Of a stretch of 64,000 nucleotides of DNA, positions 36,935 through 49,500 are shown in pieces. Numbering within the stretch: the first letter of the stretch is position 1; each line of letters opens with the position of its first letter. Source of the DNA: Ascaris suum (Eukaryota; Nematoda; Chromadorea; Rhabditida; Ascarididae). The DNA lies in NCBI GenBank assembly GCA_013433145.1, contig CM024190.1:4278001-4342000 (forward strand). The letters run 5' to 3'. A model generated the notes under the pieces. It was not told the DNA's origin, did no database searches, and was given only the letters and a program-made list of their open reading frames with translations. A program made the position numbers and the translations under genes.

Positions 36935-39900
36935 CAGTTATGGTCACCCTCATGTCGTTAGTGATAAAATTACTCGCTACCGGTATGACATGACTGTTTA
37001 CAAAAACTATGGACGAAATATGGCGCCTTTCTCAAAAGCTTTTCCTGCTTCTCGTAAATCAAAATTCATTCGAACCTTGCTCACCTTAATTACCTTCACA
37101 TTTTACTTTTTGTAAGCAACGTTCGCTAATTAAAATTCCAGGAGAAACGCGTATGCTCGCAATGAAATGTTCTACAATATGTGATCGTTCATGTACGTAT
37201 ACAACACGTGTATAATCGAGAATGGCTTTGAAATTTTAAGGCTCAATATTTTTGTGCTTGATGCGCCCCTACTGGCATTTGTTTCACTGAATTAAACGCT
37301 GTGACAAGCTTCAAATTCATCAAGTTCCCACTCTAAAGGTAGTCTTTGTCGGTGAAAAAAGTGGGATTATTTCGATGTTTCTATGTGATGGATATTGTGT
37401 CTAGAGAAACAGTGAGTCTGCGCAAAAAAATATTCTTACTGTACTTTTAAAAAAAACTGTAAAAGCAGATTTGACAGTTTTTCAACATAGATGAATTTTA
37501 TTTTTTAGGGACGCTGATCACGAATGAAACAAATCAACGTTCGTAGACGCTAATCTAAGCAATATTTAGCGAGCGCGGTGATTGCTTCATGCTTCTCTAA
37601 AATTCCCGTGCAGAGCAACATTATGGCGATGTCATAGCGGTGAGTGTGCTCGGATCCACAGACAATCTTTGTGATTTATGAAGATCGGCGAAAGTGCTAA
37701 CGTGATCGGCTATCAAAACGCGGCTCGCTCGTGTGTAGTACGAAGTGGGCACATTGCGCACTGCGCCACATTCCTCTCATATTTTTCCATTTTTAGAGGG
37801 ATTTCGTGTGCTTTAAGTCATTTGTATTTATTTTTCTTATTTTTGACAATAAGCACGAATACTTACGCTTTTGGACGATTGCCAACTTGTTTGCAAAAAA
37901 ATTTGCATTTCGATTCACGAGCAGTGATGGGGAAAGTGGGGGAAATTCGACAATTTGGGGCAATCATTATTTCCAATTCCTATTTTTATTGATCTTCATA
38001 CCAGTAGGTACGTATTTTAATTTTGAATTAAACTGAGGCTTATTTCCGAAGAATTGGCAACTCAAAATTAGTCGACTAGAGTCAGCGTTTTCTAATAAAA
38101 GTGGTCCAAAGAATGAACATTACAATAAAATTTGCCAACTGATTTCTCGCTCACTTGATAGACATAATGAAAACACACAAGCTTCTTCTTTCCTTTTTCA
38201 GTGATACATCACCGTCTGAGAGATCCGAGCATATGTGATTAACGTTTTGCATCTATAACAACGGACCTTCGAGCCCATCAATTCGCCGTTTGTTCTAGTC
38301 CCCCGAACTACCCGAAAATGGAACGAAATGGATTCTACAGAAAATTCTATTCTGCACACGTGTTACGAAATCTGTTGTACCCTGGTCACCCTTAACAGGA
38401 TTTATTCGTTCAGGTCAATTTAAACGATGCTAGGGGTTGCCATTAAAACCGATCGAACGTATTTTTGCGTTCATTTGTTTCCCTGTTTATCTGCCAGGTA
38501 GTCTTAGCTCGACAAACGCCGAGTTGAGAGTGATTAAATTTTCTGACTAGTTGTTACAGCTATAAATGTATTTTTAATTTTTTGTTTACTTGTTTACTTA
38601 CTTGTTTCTGAGATTAGAATTTGTCATCACTTTTCATTGAAGATATTTCTTAGTACAAAAACAGTGCTCAACGAAACAATAACGTCTATGCTGTATACGT
38701 AATGATAGCCTCAACTTCAACTACTGTTCAAAGCTTGCGATAAAGCTCACGCAGAAAAACCGCACAAACAACATGCTTCATGTAGCAATGATTCTTAGTG
38801 ATAGTATTCCTGATGTACGAAGTATAAGCAATGAGGGTTAAGAAGAGGGCGATGTTCCATCTTTTAAATTCGTTATACTAACAATGCAGTGCCGAAAAGA
38901 CGAAATTAAACTCAATGAACGGTAACTTTCTGATTAAAAAATGAAAGCAAATGACCGACAAACGATTGGTCATTGCATTTTAACCAACGCTATTTATCTC
39001 ATTTGAGACGACAGTGGACAATTCTGAAAGAATGTGACTGATCTTTGGCCAACTTACGCGCTTTTCAATTTCTTCAATCGCTAATTCACGGAAGGATTTA
39101 CGAAAACGATATGACAGCATAAACAAATGGTAATAAAATAAAATACGATAAAGCGAATATAGGACGGTACCTTCGCTGTCAGATAACGTGATCCGATCAG
39201 CGCGCCAATATAAAACTCATAGAGCGCAACGTCTAGAAAGCGATGAAGCGATAGGCGCTATTTTTGCGCGTTCCGCCCTCGAGCGTTATCCAGCAAGCGA
39301 GCATCGCACGCAACGCAACCGTTTCTCGTGCTTGTGCAATCTTTTTGTTCCGCATCTCAAAGCATTCACATGCGCTCAATTATTTTTCGTGCAATCTTCT
39401 TGCCAGATTCATTTCCTGTTATTTATTCTTATGTCGTTGAAAAATACTTCAGTGTTGCAGAAAAAGTATTACGTAGGAAACAAACTATGACGACAATAAC
39501 GGAACTAGAAGATTGCGCGTGTCGAATTTTTAGTTATGCGAGGATAGGTCGATGAGATGGACAGGCAACGAGCAGCTGTCTTAATGCTTAAGTGTGGAAA
39601 ATCGGAGTGTGCGAAATGTGGCCATCAAACAGCTGTGTTGCGAAGCGAGCTGAAGTAAGGGTCCGCTTAGTACACGTTGTACCACATCATCGTGCATATC
39701 CGACCTACAGATCCACTAAAAGATCGATAAGCTAGCGAAGTAATTAATTCAGTACTGAGCAATCATGTGAAAGGTTTTTTTTTCTGAGGTCAAAAGCATT
39801 TAGAGAATCTAAAAAAGGTATTGGAATGATTGAAGCGGATACCCCAAAATCGGCTTTTTCAGCAGAACAAACATATTTTAGTGATAACGCAGTTGCGGTA

Positions 39901-40227
39901 CACAGTATTTTTGCTCATTCTTTATGAATTCAAAATATTAGTTAGGAATACAACTGTAGTTTCATCTTATCAAATATGACAAATGTGCAGTAAACTCTCA
40001 GTTATAAGTTAGTTCTCCCTTGATCTTGCGTTTTCTTCGAAAAAAAGAAACCGAAATGCCGTGAGTACTCATATGAGTACAACTTACGCATGAGTACTCA
40101 CATCTGTTGATGTGTCAAGCAAGACAAAAAAATTTACGGCTGTACGTTTTTAATAATTGACGGTTATTTATAACCAACTTCCAATTATGGCAGTATATAA
40201 AACACCTCAACAAATGCGTAAGTTTTG

Positions 40228-40527
40228 CTATGGAAACAGGTTATAAAATTCATTAGTAGAAGCACCATAAAACTGGTCATTCTTGGTTATTTTAATCAGC
40301 TCCTCAATAGTGCACCCTTGATAGAAATTGAGAAGTCGTATCGGATCTCTGGCCGTACAACCAAATTTCAGTGATCTTTGCCGAGCGATGAGGCTCTCCT
40401 GTTTGGCTTCGAAGTGTAAGATTTTGCAGTCACACCTGTGTATGTGCAAATCACATTTCGAGCTTATCCTCAACAAACTGATCGCGCAGATCCTCAGTCT
40501 GCCACTTTTCTGTTCCATTCCGTTCAC
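40228..40527 (-). CDS. unrecognised exon-like open frame
   Basis: A 99-codon frame with protein-like composition: SKCDLHIHRCDCKILHFEAK, TARDPIRLLNFYQGCTIEEL, ending STNEFYNLFP before TAG. It has five cysteines in the middle and a helical-looking end. It could be the last exon of a small secreted or zinc-binding protein. No signal peptide or partner exon was found and no family is recognised. Confidence 0.25.
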   Translation of the reverse strand: MNGMEQKSGRLRICAISLLRISSKCDLHIHRCDCKILHFEAKQESLIARQRSLKFGCTARDPIRLLNFYQGCTIEELIKITKNDQFYGASTNEFYNLFP

Positions 40528-43500
40528 TCAGCCATATATGTACTAAAAGTGAAACCGTTGCATAGTTGAAGTTGAAAGTCTTAGAAAACGATAGAAACTT
40601 GATAAAAGAGCAAGCGCTTAGCAGTTATTTACAATTAAAACCTCACTCTCATTCCAAAATATCAATGAGCTCCGTATCCTATGTACCGTTGCTCATATTG
40701 GACTGTAAGTCTCTCTAAGGTGATATCGCATCACTAAGAAGGTAATAAATAGTACAAAATATGAGCACAATCTCAGCTTGCGTATAGCAGTGATCACTGT
40801 AAAAACTGAACTGATTAAAACATTGTTTTTCTATGCCATCATATGAAGCCGAACTCTGAATATTTGTTAGTCGAAACATGAGTGCAATCATGCAATAAAT
40901 AGTTTAATCATTTTATCACACACAGATTCCATTCGAATCGAAGTGGACACTTTGAACGATTCGTTGTTATCTTTCTCAGCCATTGCCGTTCTAAATTCTA
41001 AGCTTTGAAACTCTCAATTGTTTTTGCTGATCATTTCATGACCATTTTGTCGGTGCTTTCACCAACATATATGCCTTTTGCCTTCATTACGATTAATTAC
41101 ATATACGATCAAGTCACCTGAACTTTACTTCGTTACATGCAGAAATCATTTTCATTCATGAGCTCATCATATGCTTTCCCTATATTTCACATCTTGGCTG
41201 ATATCTGCTCGAAATTCTTCACTTTCTCTCTCATTAATTTCATTCTGTGTACCCAAATTCGGCATCTTTTAAATTTTCGAACTCTGAGTTGAGAGATATG
41301 TTGAGTTAATGTTGCAGAAATTATGTTGTAGCAATTACTATGATGTACCAACTACCTCATTTGTGCTTTCCTAGTAAGTTCTATTCCACCTCTAAGCATG
41401 TTTGTTCACAGGAACATAGAGGATGAGAGACGATGATATTGTAGTAGAGTAACAGAAAATATTAGGAATGATGCAGATTGCAGCTCTTTTGTATCAGCTT
41501 TGGCAAGCGAAATCTCTTGTTTAAATTCATATATTCGCTGCGACAATCGCCGAAATCTGATTGCCATGTTGGAATTTCCGTTTTTTTTAAAACCATTTCA
41601 TTCATATGTATGGCATTCTCCCCATTCTTTGGCACACAGGTCGGTCGCTTTTTTAATGTGTATTTATTCTATCGTCTTTTAAATGCGGGTCAAGATTTTG
41701 CACTGACCTTTGCATGTCCTATCGTTTAATGTCATGAGGCCACATAATAGCACAGTATTTTGTTCGGAAAGTCGACCTATATTGCTTGCAACGACTCTCT
41801 GAGTTTCCGTTGCAACTATTTAGATTTGATTACAGTTGATAAGGTTTTGATTACGGTGACTTGCACGGTGAAACTTCAGCACTTTATTGAAATAAATTCG
41901 CAAAATTGTTTGGTGTCCTCTGTGTAAAATGTCCTCCTCTCGCTTTATGAAACGCTATTAGCGCACCCTTTCAGCACACTTGAAAAAAGCAATAACAATT
42001 CTGCGGTCTACCAATGCAAACCTTTGTGGGTTTTAATTCTCGGCGACACGATCTTTTATGTACGATTGTCCGATTTACGTTTTCCTTCCGAATTGTTCGC
42101 TATGAAAACGAAATGCAAGAAGGGTGAGTGGAAATATGTTGTAACGTTTCATGTTTCACGTGATGCAGAAAAGTTTCACAGCAATCGCTTGAACTGGTTA
42201 GCGGTTGGGTTTCACTTCTCGCATGAACTGCCTCACAAACAGTGATGCACACTTCATCAATCAACGACTCTTACTTGCAAATGTTCTTTCAAACACTCAC
42301 ATAATGGCATCGTTTAAATGCCTATGTTATTTAACGGTATTTTCGTCAACAAATGTGCCTGATTTTAAACTACACATCCAAAAGTCCATTATTTTTGGCT
42401 TCGTGTTCAGCGCAGAGCATCTAAAATAAAATCCATTTCGACAGTTTTTGAATTCCATGTAAGTTCGTTCGAAATGGTCATTTAATGTTGACTTGCACGG
42501 TTAGTATTGGATTCACCGAATTAGTTGTCACCAACAAATGAGAGCAAAACACATTGCCAATTGGATACGGATTCTTTATTGCACAACCACCACTAATCGT
42601 TCTTTATCGAAAATTTTCGTAATGCTTTCAGTGATAAAGTTGATGAGGAATTTGATCAATTTATTGCGATCTCTCATAAAACGTTAGCTGTTCATTTGTC
42701 TACATTCATTAAGTGTATCTTATTTGAAAAAAAAAGACAGTTTATAAAATTCATTCGCATTTATCGTTTAATAAGAATTTGGTTCACTTTCAATTAGAGG
42801 TTCATTACTTTTGCAACACTTACACGAGAACCGTTTCGCTCTTCCATTGTTATAGGAAACGATTGCTTCGTCAACATTTCTCTCATGTGTACATAGAACA
42901 CTTCTTCACAAGCTGCATTTGAATGTTGTTTTTCATCGGCTTTATCTTCACTTCGAAAGTAATTTGCAGCGTTCTCTCAGTTGCCGCAATCGCTCAACTT
43001 AATCGGCCAGTAAGCATCAATGAATTTTATATGTGTAAATCGTTTCCAATATATGCACAGTACCTTCCTTATTTCTTTCTTTTGTTATTTTTCCACTATT
43101 AAAAAAAATTCTGACATTTTACTTGTAAGCGTCTCGCTTCCTCATTCTTCGCATCTGTCGATGATTGCTGCGTTAGTTGCTTGTACTTGAAACAAGTCCG
43201 AACTACATTGAAGAAAGAAACCCATCGAGAGAAGATGCTGAATGGCGCCACCTCGCAGGGAAGTGACGTCGTGCACTGGTTTTGGCAGGATGCGTCATTT
43301 CCGAAGCGTTACACACCACAGCAAATCACTGTCTCGTTGTGCGACAATGCACCACCAACGGTTTTGTTGAGTATTCTATCCATTTCAACTGTCGAAGGGT
43401 GCAGTCAAGCCTCACTTTTCATATGCAATCCTTTCAACAACTTTCCGTACTTATAAATTTTTTGGTCATGTGCAAACGACGGCCGTCTAGTTACTCAATA

Positions 43501-43709
43501 TTTTAAAGTCATTTGTTTCCTCCTTTGACAGTGATTTGTTTAGTAGAATGAAATAAGTGGGAAATCGTTTATTATATTAATTTCAGCAAGAAGAATTTTC
43601 TTCCTATTTGAGCAGCGGAAAGAATATTTCAAAATGCGAAAAATATAGCGAACGTTATGTTTCAGCAGAATTACAAAAGAGAATGAACAGTAAAGCTTGA
43701 GCATTTGCT

Positions 43710-44116
43710 TTAATGCACAAGATTTTCCTTCAAAGTCGCCATAAGCTCATATGTAGACGTCGCAACTTTTGAGGAAAGTGTCTCGCATAGCTTGTTAAGC
43801 TTTTTATTTAGTGATTTAACAACTTGCTTCTCATTTCGATAGCAGTTTTTTCGCTCGCAGGTGAACCTCTTCAGCCGAGAAAGGCTCGTTTGAATCAAAG
43901 CAATCCCTCATTTGTCTCGCTAATTGAATTTTCTGTGAAAAATCTTCTGACCTAAAAGGAAATTTCCTTTGAAAAAACGAGACAATGCTCGATTCCTCTT
44001 CAAAATATTTATTCATAATTGGTGCTGAATCATCGTTGAATGTGGTTCTTTTCACCATAAAAGCGATGCTGACAGCTTTTGTTGCTCTGCTTTCAGCGGC
44101 ATCTTTTGAGATATTT
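43710..44116 (-). CDS. unrecognised exon-like open frame(s)
   Basis: An acceptor-like tatttag at about 44117 opens a frame of about 95 codons through KMPLKAEQQKAVSIAF, SAPIMNKYFEEESSIVSFFQ and ARQMRDCFDSNEPFSAEEV, stopping near 43831. A second frame, shifted by one, continues LNKKLNKLCETLSSKVATST to ENLVH and a stop at 43710. A 38-base intron-like segment (gttcac to atgag) would join them in frame, but both ends are weak; an indel is the alternative. The content looks like a helical or coiled-coil protein. No domain recognised. Confidence 0.3.
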
Positions 44117-44270
44117 CGTTTCTAAATAGGTGAATCACTGTGAAGAAAACACGCCTCCCGAAAAAAAAGTGAAGTCTTTTAAATGATTCAGTGTTGTCGG
44201 GCAGTGGTGTCATGCTCGCAATTTGCCGCTTTCGTGTCGTTAGCTTGTCCTTTCCTGTGACCTTGAAAAT

Positions 44271-44801
44271 CTATGCAGTAGCGTAATTACTGTGCAGACA
44301 GACCTTTATCTTCGAGAATGAACCTCGAGCAGACACCCCACTATTACGATCAACCTGTATGTATTCGCTATATACGTTGCTGTACTTGTAAACGGTGAGC
44401 AACGGCAGTTCCTGTTTCGACATAGTGACTATACCAAAAGAAGAGAGCAGTGAAATATATTCAGAGAGCTGTTCAAATTTCTCGACTTTTGTCAAGATTT
44501 TCTTTCTTCTTTGTGTTTCTTTACTAACTCAGCAAGTTTCCCTCCTTGTATACGGCTCATGAGAGTAGTAAAATGATTTTATTTTTGAGCCGATAAATGT
44601 CTGCAGTGAAAATTAGAAGAAGCGATTAAGGTGTGTTGACGTTCCCTCATTTACTGCAATCAACGAATAGAAAACCAGTGAGTATGATAGTAGAGGATTG
44701 AGGTGTTGCTCAACGGGAAGTAAGTGAAGCATTAGGCTCGCACTGTTCAGAGTACATCGTTCCATCAACACCAGATAGGAAGCTTTTCGCACATTCACCA
44801 C
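44271..44801 (-). CDS. possible upstream exons of the 44-kb gene
   Basis: Two open stretches, 44801-44613 (SLMLHLLPVEQHLNPLLSYS) and 44495-44271 (KFEQLSEYISLLSSFGIVTM), resemble a helical lid followed by a winged helix. A link to ORC/CDC6-type C-termini crossed my mind, but no AAA+ motor exons lie upstream and phases do not join, so I give no function. Confidence 0.15.
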
Positions 44802-45627
44802 TCACCACATTCACCTACGTGCTCATCGAATATTGTCGCCGATTCGTTCTCTTTTCGAAAAACTCCTTTCTTCTCTTAATCTTACACTTTTGAGTTTGTT
44901 TTTCGTCTGACGATAGAAAGCGAAGAAATAATGAAAGAAATTTGCTTAAGTTACTAACAAAATGCGTTTAAAAATGGAGTTCATTGTTGTGAAATAGCTA
45001 AACAAATTTAGAGGAATAAAACCGCGACCGGAAGTCATCATCAAATTATTTTTAGCTTCCTCAGAAATGCGCACTACAATATTTACAATATTTATAACAT
45101 CGGAACCTCTCTGCGCCCACCTATAAATTCCATTTTTTTTTTCTTTCAGCCATTTTCCGACTTTTTGAAGCGGTCACACTCACACTAGACAATGACCACA
45201 TAACATTTTATGAAATGCTGAAGTTACGTTGACTGAATGGTCATCAGCTTCGGGGTAAATGAATTTGAAAGAATTTTTCATTAACGCCTGAATTAAAAGT
45301 GCATATACAAGCTAAATTCACTGCATATTATCAACAAATTGTTATTATTTAGCCACATGCTACTTCATTCCATTCCATATATCAAATCCCGCTTATTTAA
45401 TAAAAGAGATTTTAGTGATTATCAGCTTTTCACGATTGGGAACAGGAGGCATCTAATCGTTCCTTTTTCTCACCATATACTACATTAATTGCGCTTACGA
45501 GAATCGGCGATTTCAGTCGCTGCTTTTTTCTACTGCTTTGGCGAATTCACGGTGGCGGACGAATCGAGAGGGAGAAATCTTTACTCGTCAATAAAACCGC
45601 CTAATGAATCAGCACTTCTTTTCGCAT

Positions 45628-45644
45628 CCCCCCCCCCCCCCCCC
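45628..45644. repeat. C17 homopolymer
   Basis: Run of 17 C; a T19 run follows at 45937-45955. Confidence 0.9.
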
Positions 45645-46580
45645 AAATGGTACTCTTAAAATAGGCTTCACATCAAGGCGACTACTGTCTACTGCTTTCT
45701 GTGCATATTACGTTACTTCATTTGAAAACTGCTATGGTAGAGTGTTAACTGCTTCCAGTTTCGACAGCCGCTGAAGTAAACGAAACTATATTCTGTTGGG
45801 GATTTTATAATATTTTCGCAACTACTGTAGCTTTCTACGCTGAGGACTGAGTGAGGAAACTTTGTCAGAATTCGCTTAATCCGGTTTGTTACAATCAGCC
45901 AGACTCAACTCGGATGTGGCCTTTTTTATTGCATTGTTTTTTTTTTTTTTTTTTTGCAAAATTCGAGCACTGCAACTCCACTTTACTTCAGATTTCCTTT
46001 AGAAGATTAGACGTATAGGTAATGTTGCCTTGAGATGTTGCATTATTATCATTGCTGGGAAAAGGGTTGTTGACCTTCTACAATAGAAGAACGAGAAAGT
46101 GCCACTCTTGAGCAATTGGATAACTATTATCCTATTATCCGAATTTCTCGATAAGCCACGTTATTTAGATTGGTTTATGCTATACGAGTATGAAACACCG
46201 TGTTTCGTTTTTCTTTCTACTCTTTTTCAATTCCTGTGCAAAATATAATATAAATTATAACACATTTCCACCACCAGACTTAAATATATGTCTAATGTGT
46301 GTAAAGTGCGCTCTTCGCTTATTGATGCACAGTAACGACCACCTATAACTTCATATGCACAATGTTAATGGAATGAGCCTTGAATTTTGAATTACGAATG
46401 CATTTTATGCGATTGTTTTTGCTCATGTGATGATTATGCGAATATCTATGAGGCGTTTGTTTTCATCTATTGCTATTGGCACTTACCTGAGTACAGGTGT
46501 GAGTTGTCGCCATATTTTTAAGCGAATATTTAAAAACTGGTTTCTTATCCAATTTATCTGACCTTGTGTGTTATGTCACA

Positions 46581-46597
46581 TTAAGGGAAGGATCCTT
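46581..46597 (+). other. acceptor-like site before acid phosphatase ATG
   Basis: cacattaag ends at 46585, 12 bases before the ATG at 46598. Position fits a trans-splice acceptor; the tract is weak. Confidence 0.3.
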
Positions 46598-49500
46598 ATG
46601 GGCTATGCTGCTCGAGTGTCGATCGTCGTGGCGTCCGTTCTGCTAAGCGTCGGTAAGCGAACTTCTTAATGCTATTGTCAGCTGAAACATTCTTCCAGTA
46701 TTACTGCTCAGTTGTAATTCGCATTTGCGAAAGTTTGAGATCGTCATCGAACTGACCTTGAAAAATTAAGCTTTATAGACGTTTTAATAGTTGCAATCAA
46801 CTAAAAGGAATGAGTGGATGAGGTTGCATACGAGATAACACAATTAAAAACTTAGATCGTTAAGCACAATGCTAAAACACAAGATTCTGATAAAGCTTGT
46901 TCATCTTGGATGAGAGCAATAAGCATCGAATATTCTGTGCTAGTCACAAAAATTATCAAATAAAGTGGCATATTCAAAAGTCTTGAATTGGGAACTGCTA
47001 ATCGCGTGTTTTTAATCTAATTATGTGAGGCGTTCGCGATTGTTTCGACAGCTCTCGTTTAAACACAGAAAGGAAATGGCTGATCGAATTAACTTCTGAG
47101 AGCATACCTGATTCTTTCACTGTGGCTGTTTAAACTTGTGTTTAGAAGGGGTGGACTGAGGTTCTTTAAGATCACTGCAAAAAATGCAACAACGATTGTA
47201 TTGTTTCGCCTTCAGACGTGTTATTTTTCTCAACTTTTCTATCCAGCAGCACGAGGAAATTACTGGCCTCATCTAGACGGAAATGGCCTTTGTTAATTAA
47301 TTTTCAAGAATGCATCCCTTGTTTGAGCTATCTTAACTTTGCTTTTATCACTACAAATGGAGCCTAGGTTAGATCCACCTCGGAGCGAAGAAGTGCCTCT
47401 CCTGGGACGAGTTTGTGACCAATCTTGAATCTCACAAGCAAATTGAAATAGAAGCGTGAGAAAGGACTTCGTGAAGAACTTTAACTAAGGCATTATTTAT
47501 GAAATAAACAGAACCAAGATTACGAAGTGTAATCCAGTTATAAACCGAACATCTCCTCGGCCTGTCTCATTGAGAGCTCGGATGATGGACGGGCGAATGC
47601 AGTGAGTTCGATCTCAGCATTTTACAGAAGTGAAAAGGTGCCTATGCCTACTGCTTTACTCTAGTCGTGAGGGCGCTAACTAAATGTAGCATGCCAGAAT
47701 ACTGAGAAGGTTTCGCAAATACTCCCATTCCCTTTGTCATAAATTGGACGTTTTCAAACGTTCCATGAAGCAATTATAGACGCTCGAATTTGTGAAACTG
47801 CTAAACAAGGTTGCTCAAAGGAACAACGAGGGAGGGAAGGGGGAATGCGAAAGGAGGAGGATGGACGTGTAATTTATCTGAACTGAGTGGAAAGGAAATG
47901 ATATGTTTCAAATTGCCAGTACCTTGATAATTAAAAAAACTGTTTTGCGACTATAAATTATGAATTATTGTTGTAATTGTACATTGTTGAATTGTTATTC
48001 GCTAATTAGTTCGCTTTATTTTGCTTCAGAATGCGACTTTCGGACTTCAGCTGAGCGGTTACAATGCACAAATGGAGGAATATGTGAGCGACCCGATTTG
48101 AGCGCTCTTAAATTTTTCCTGGTTGGCGATACGGGAGGTATGAAATCGTTTGCATATTCGGCATGGTAGTGAGCTCTTCCATACACTGTGAAGCATCAAT
48201 CTACTGCCACTAGGGTTTAAATACTTTTGGGAATCTCATATTCTTTATTTGTGACGAAATGGTTTGCCCAGTTTTTTCCTATATTTGCTTATTTTGACCA
48301 ACTATAATAACCACAAATATATCGCATTCTACTAATTGTCGAGATGTTTCATTAATGTGGAGGATCAAGCATTTTCCGTTTTAGCAACATTCTAACATTC
48401 TGCTGAATGGTTTGCTTTCATTCAATCTAATACTGTTCAAAGAACAAAGCGAAATTCTGAAGTCTTTTATGAAGGAATCTCGGTTACTGAGGTGAGAATG
48501 ATTTTTTCTTTTGTCTCCAAATTATTTTTAATTCTCCAAGGCTAAGGAGACAATGCACGGTGATTGACGAACGATAGCCCTTCTCTCTAGCTGAGTGGTG
48601 AATTTTAGAGCTCTGAAGATGTGATACATAATGAAAGAATTTGTAAAATGGAAGAATAGCAGTTAGAAAGAATTTGTTAAAAACAATGCAGATTATTGAA
48701 AAGATTTGATGATCGCATTCAAATATTTGAAATTGTAAATGTCTGGGAATTCTGAAGATTCAAAGCGTAAAGGTTCATGTGCCGTTATCTAACCGATTGA
48801 GGCTTCAAATTCAATGCAATTTTTTTAATCGCTTATTTACTATCATTTACGTTCATTTATCGGATTTCGTTATATTGAAAGAATATCTTAGTTAACTTTC
48901 ATCAAGCAGCAATGAGAATAAATTTGATTGCAGGATTACCCATTTATCCGTATACGACGTATGGACAATATAAAGTCGCGAAAGCGATGAGTAAAATGGG
49001 TGAAGAGGAGCAAACAGAATTCCAAATATCTGTTGGGGACAATGTGTATTACACCGGTGTCAAGGATGTCTTCGATAGTCGATTCGAAGTGAGTTCGAAT
49101 TGCGCATTTGCATTGACGATCACTCTTTTGGTGAGCAATTGCTTGCAACTGTATCATATACAGTTGAAGCTTAGTGCTAAAATGCGAAGATATGGCTACC
49201 TTTGATTGTCTGAGCAGGAAATACAGCACTTTTTATGTGATTCAGAGTTGTGTTGTGAAATAACACTAGCGGCTTAATGATAGTTCAACACTATGAATTA
49301 AACGTGCAACCGCAATTTTATATTTTTTGCACTGTTGCTGTTATTCGAGCCGCCTTTGTGTATGAAGCCGACCAGTGAAGAATTTGAAATTTCACTGAAG
49401 AATTTCGTTTGATAATTCACACTTTAGGACTGATTTCAAAATTTCGCATTTCTTTTTAGCACTTCAATAAATTAATATAGGTTTGAAAAACATGAAAACT

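Larger units (their letters stand above)
36935..46580. other. long gap with isolated exon-like stretches
   Basis: Nearly 10 kb between divergent genes. Candidate minus-strand exons lie at 40.2-40.5 and 43.7-44.8 kb. Otherwise AT-rich, with a C17 run at 45628-45644 and a T19 run at 45937-45955. No transposon proteins or RNA genes seen. Confidence 0.4.

Noticed and set aside
47560..47650. Possible tRNA/SINE with gagttcgatctca
   Set aside because: Only a B-box-like word; no acceptor stem or A-box, and it sits in intron 1 of the phosphatase.
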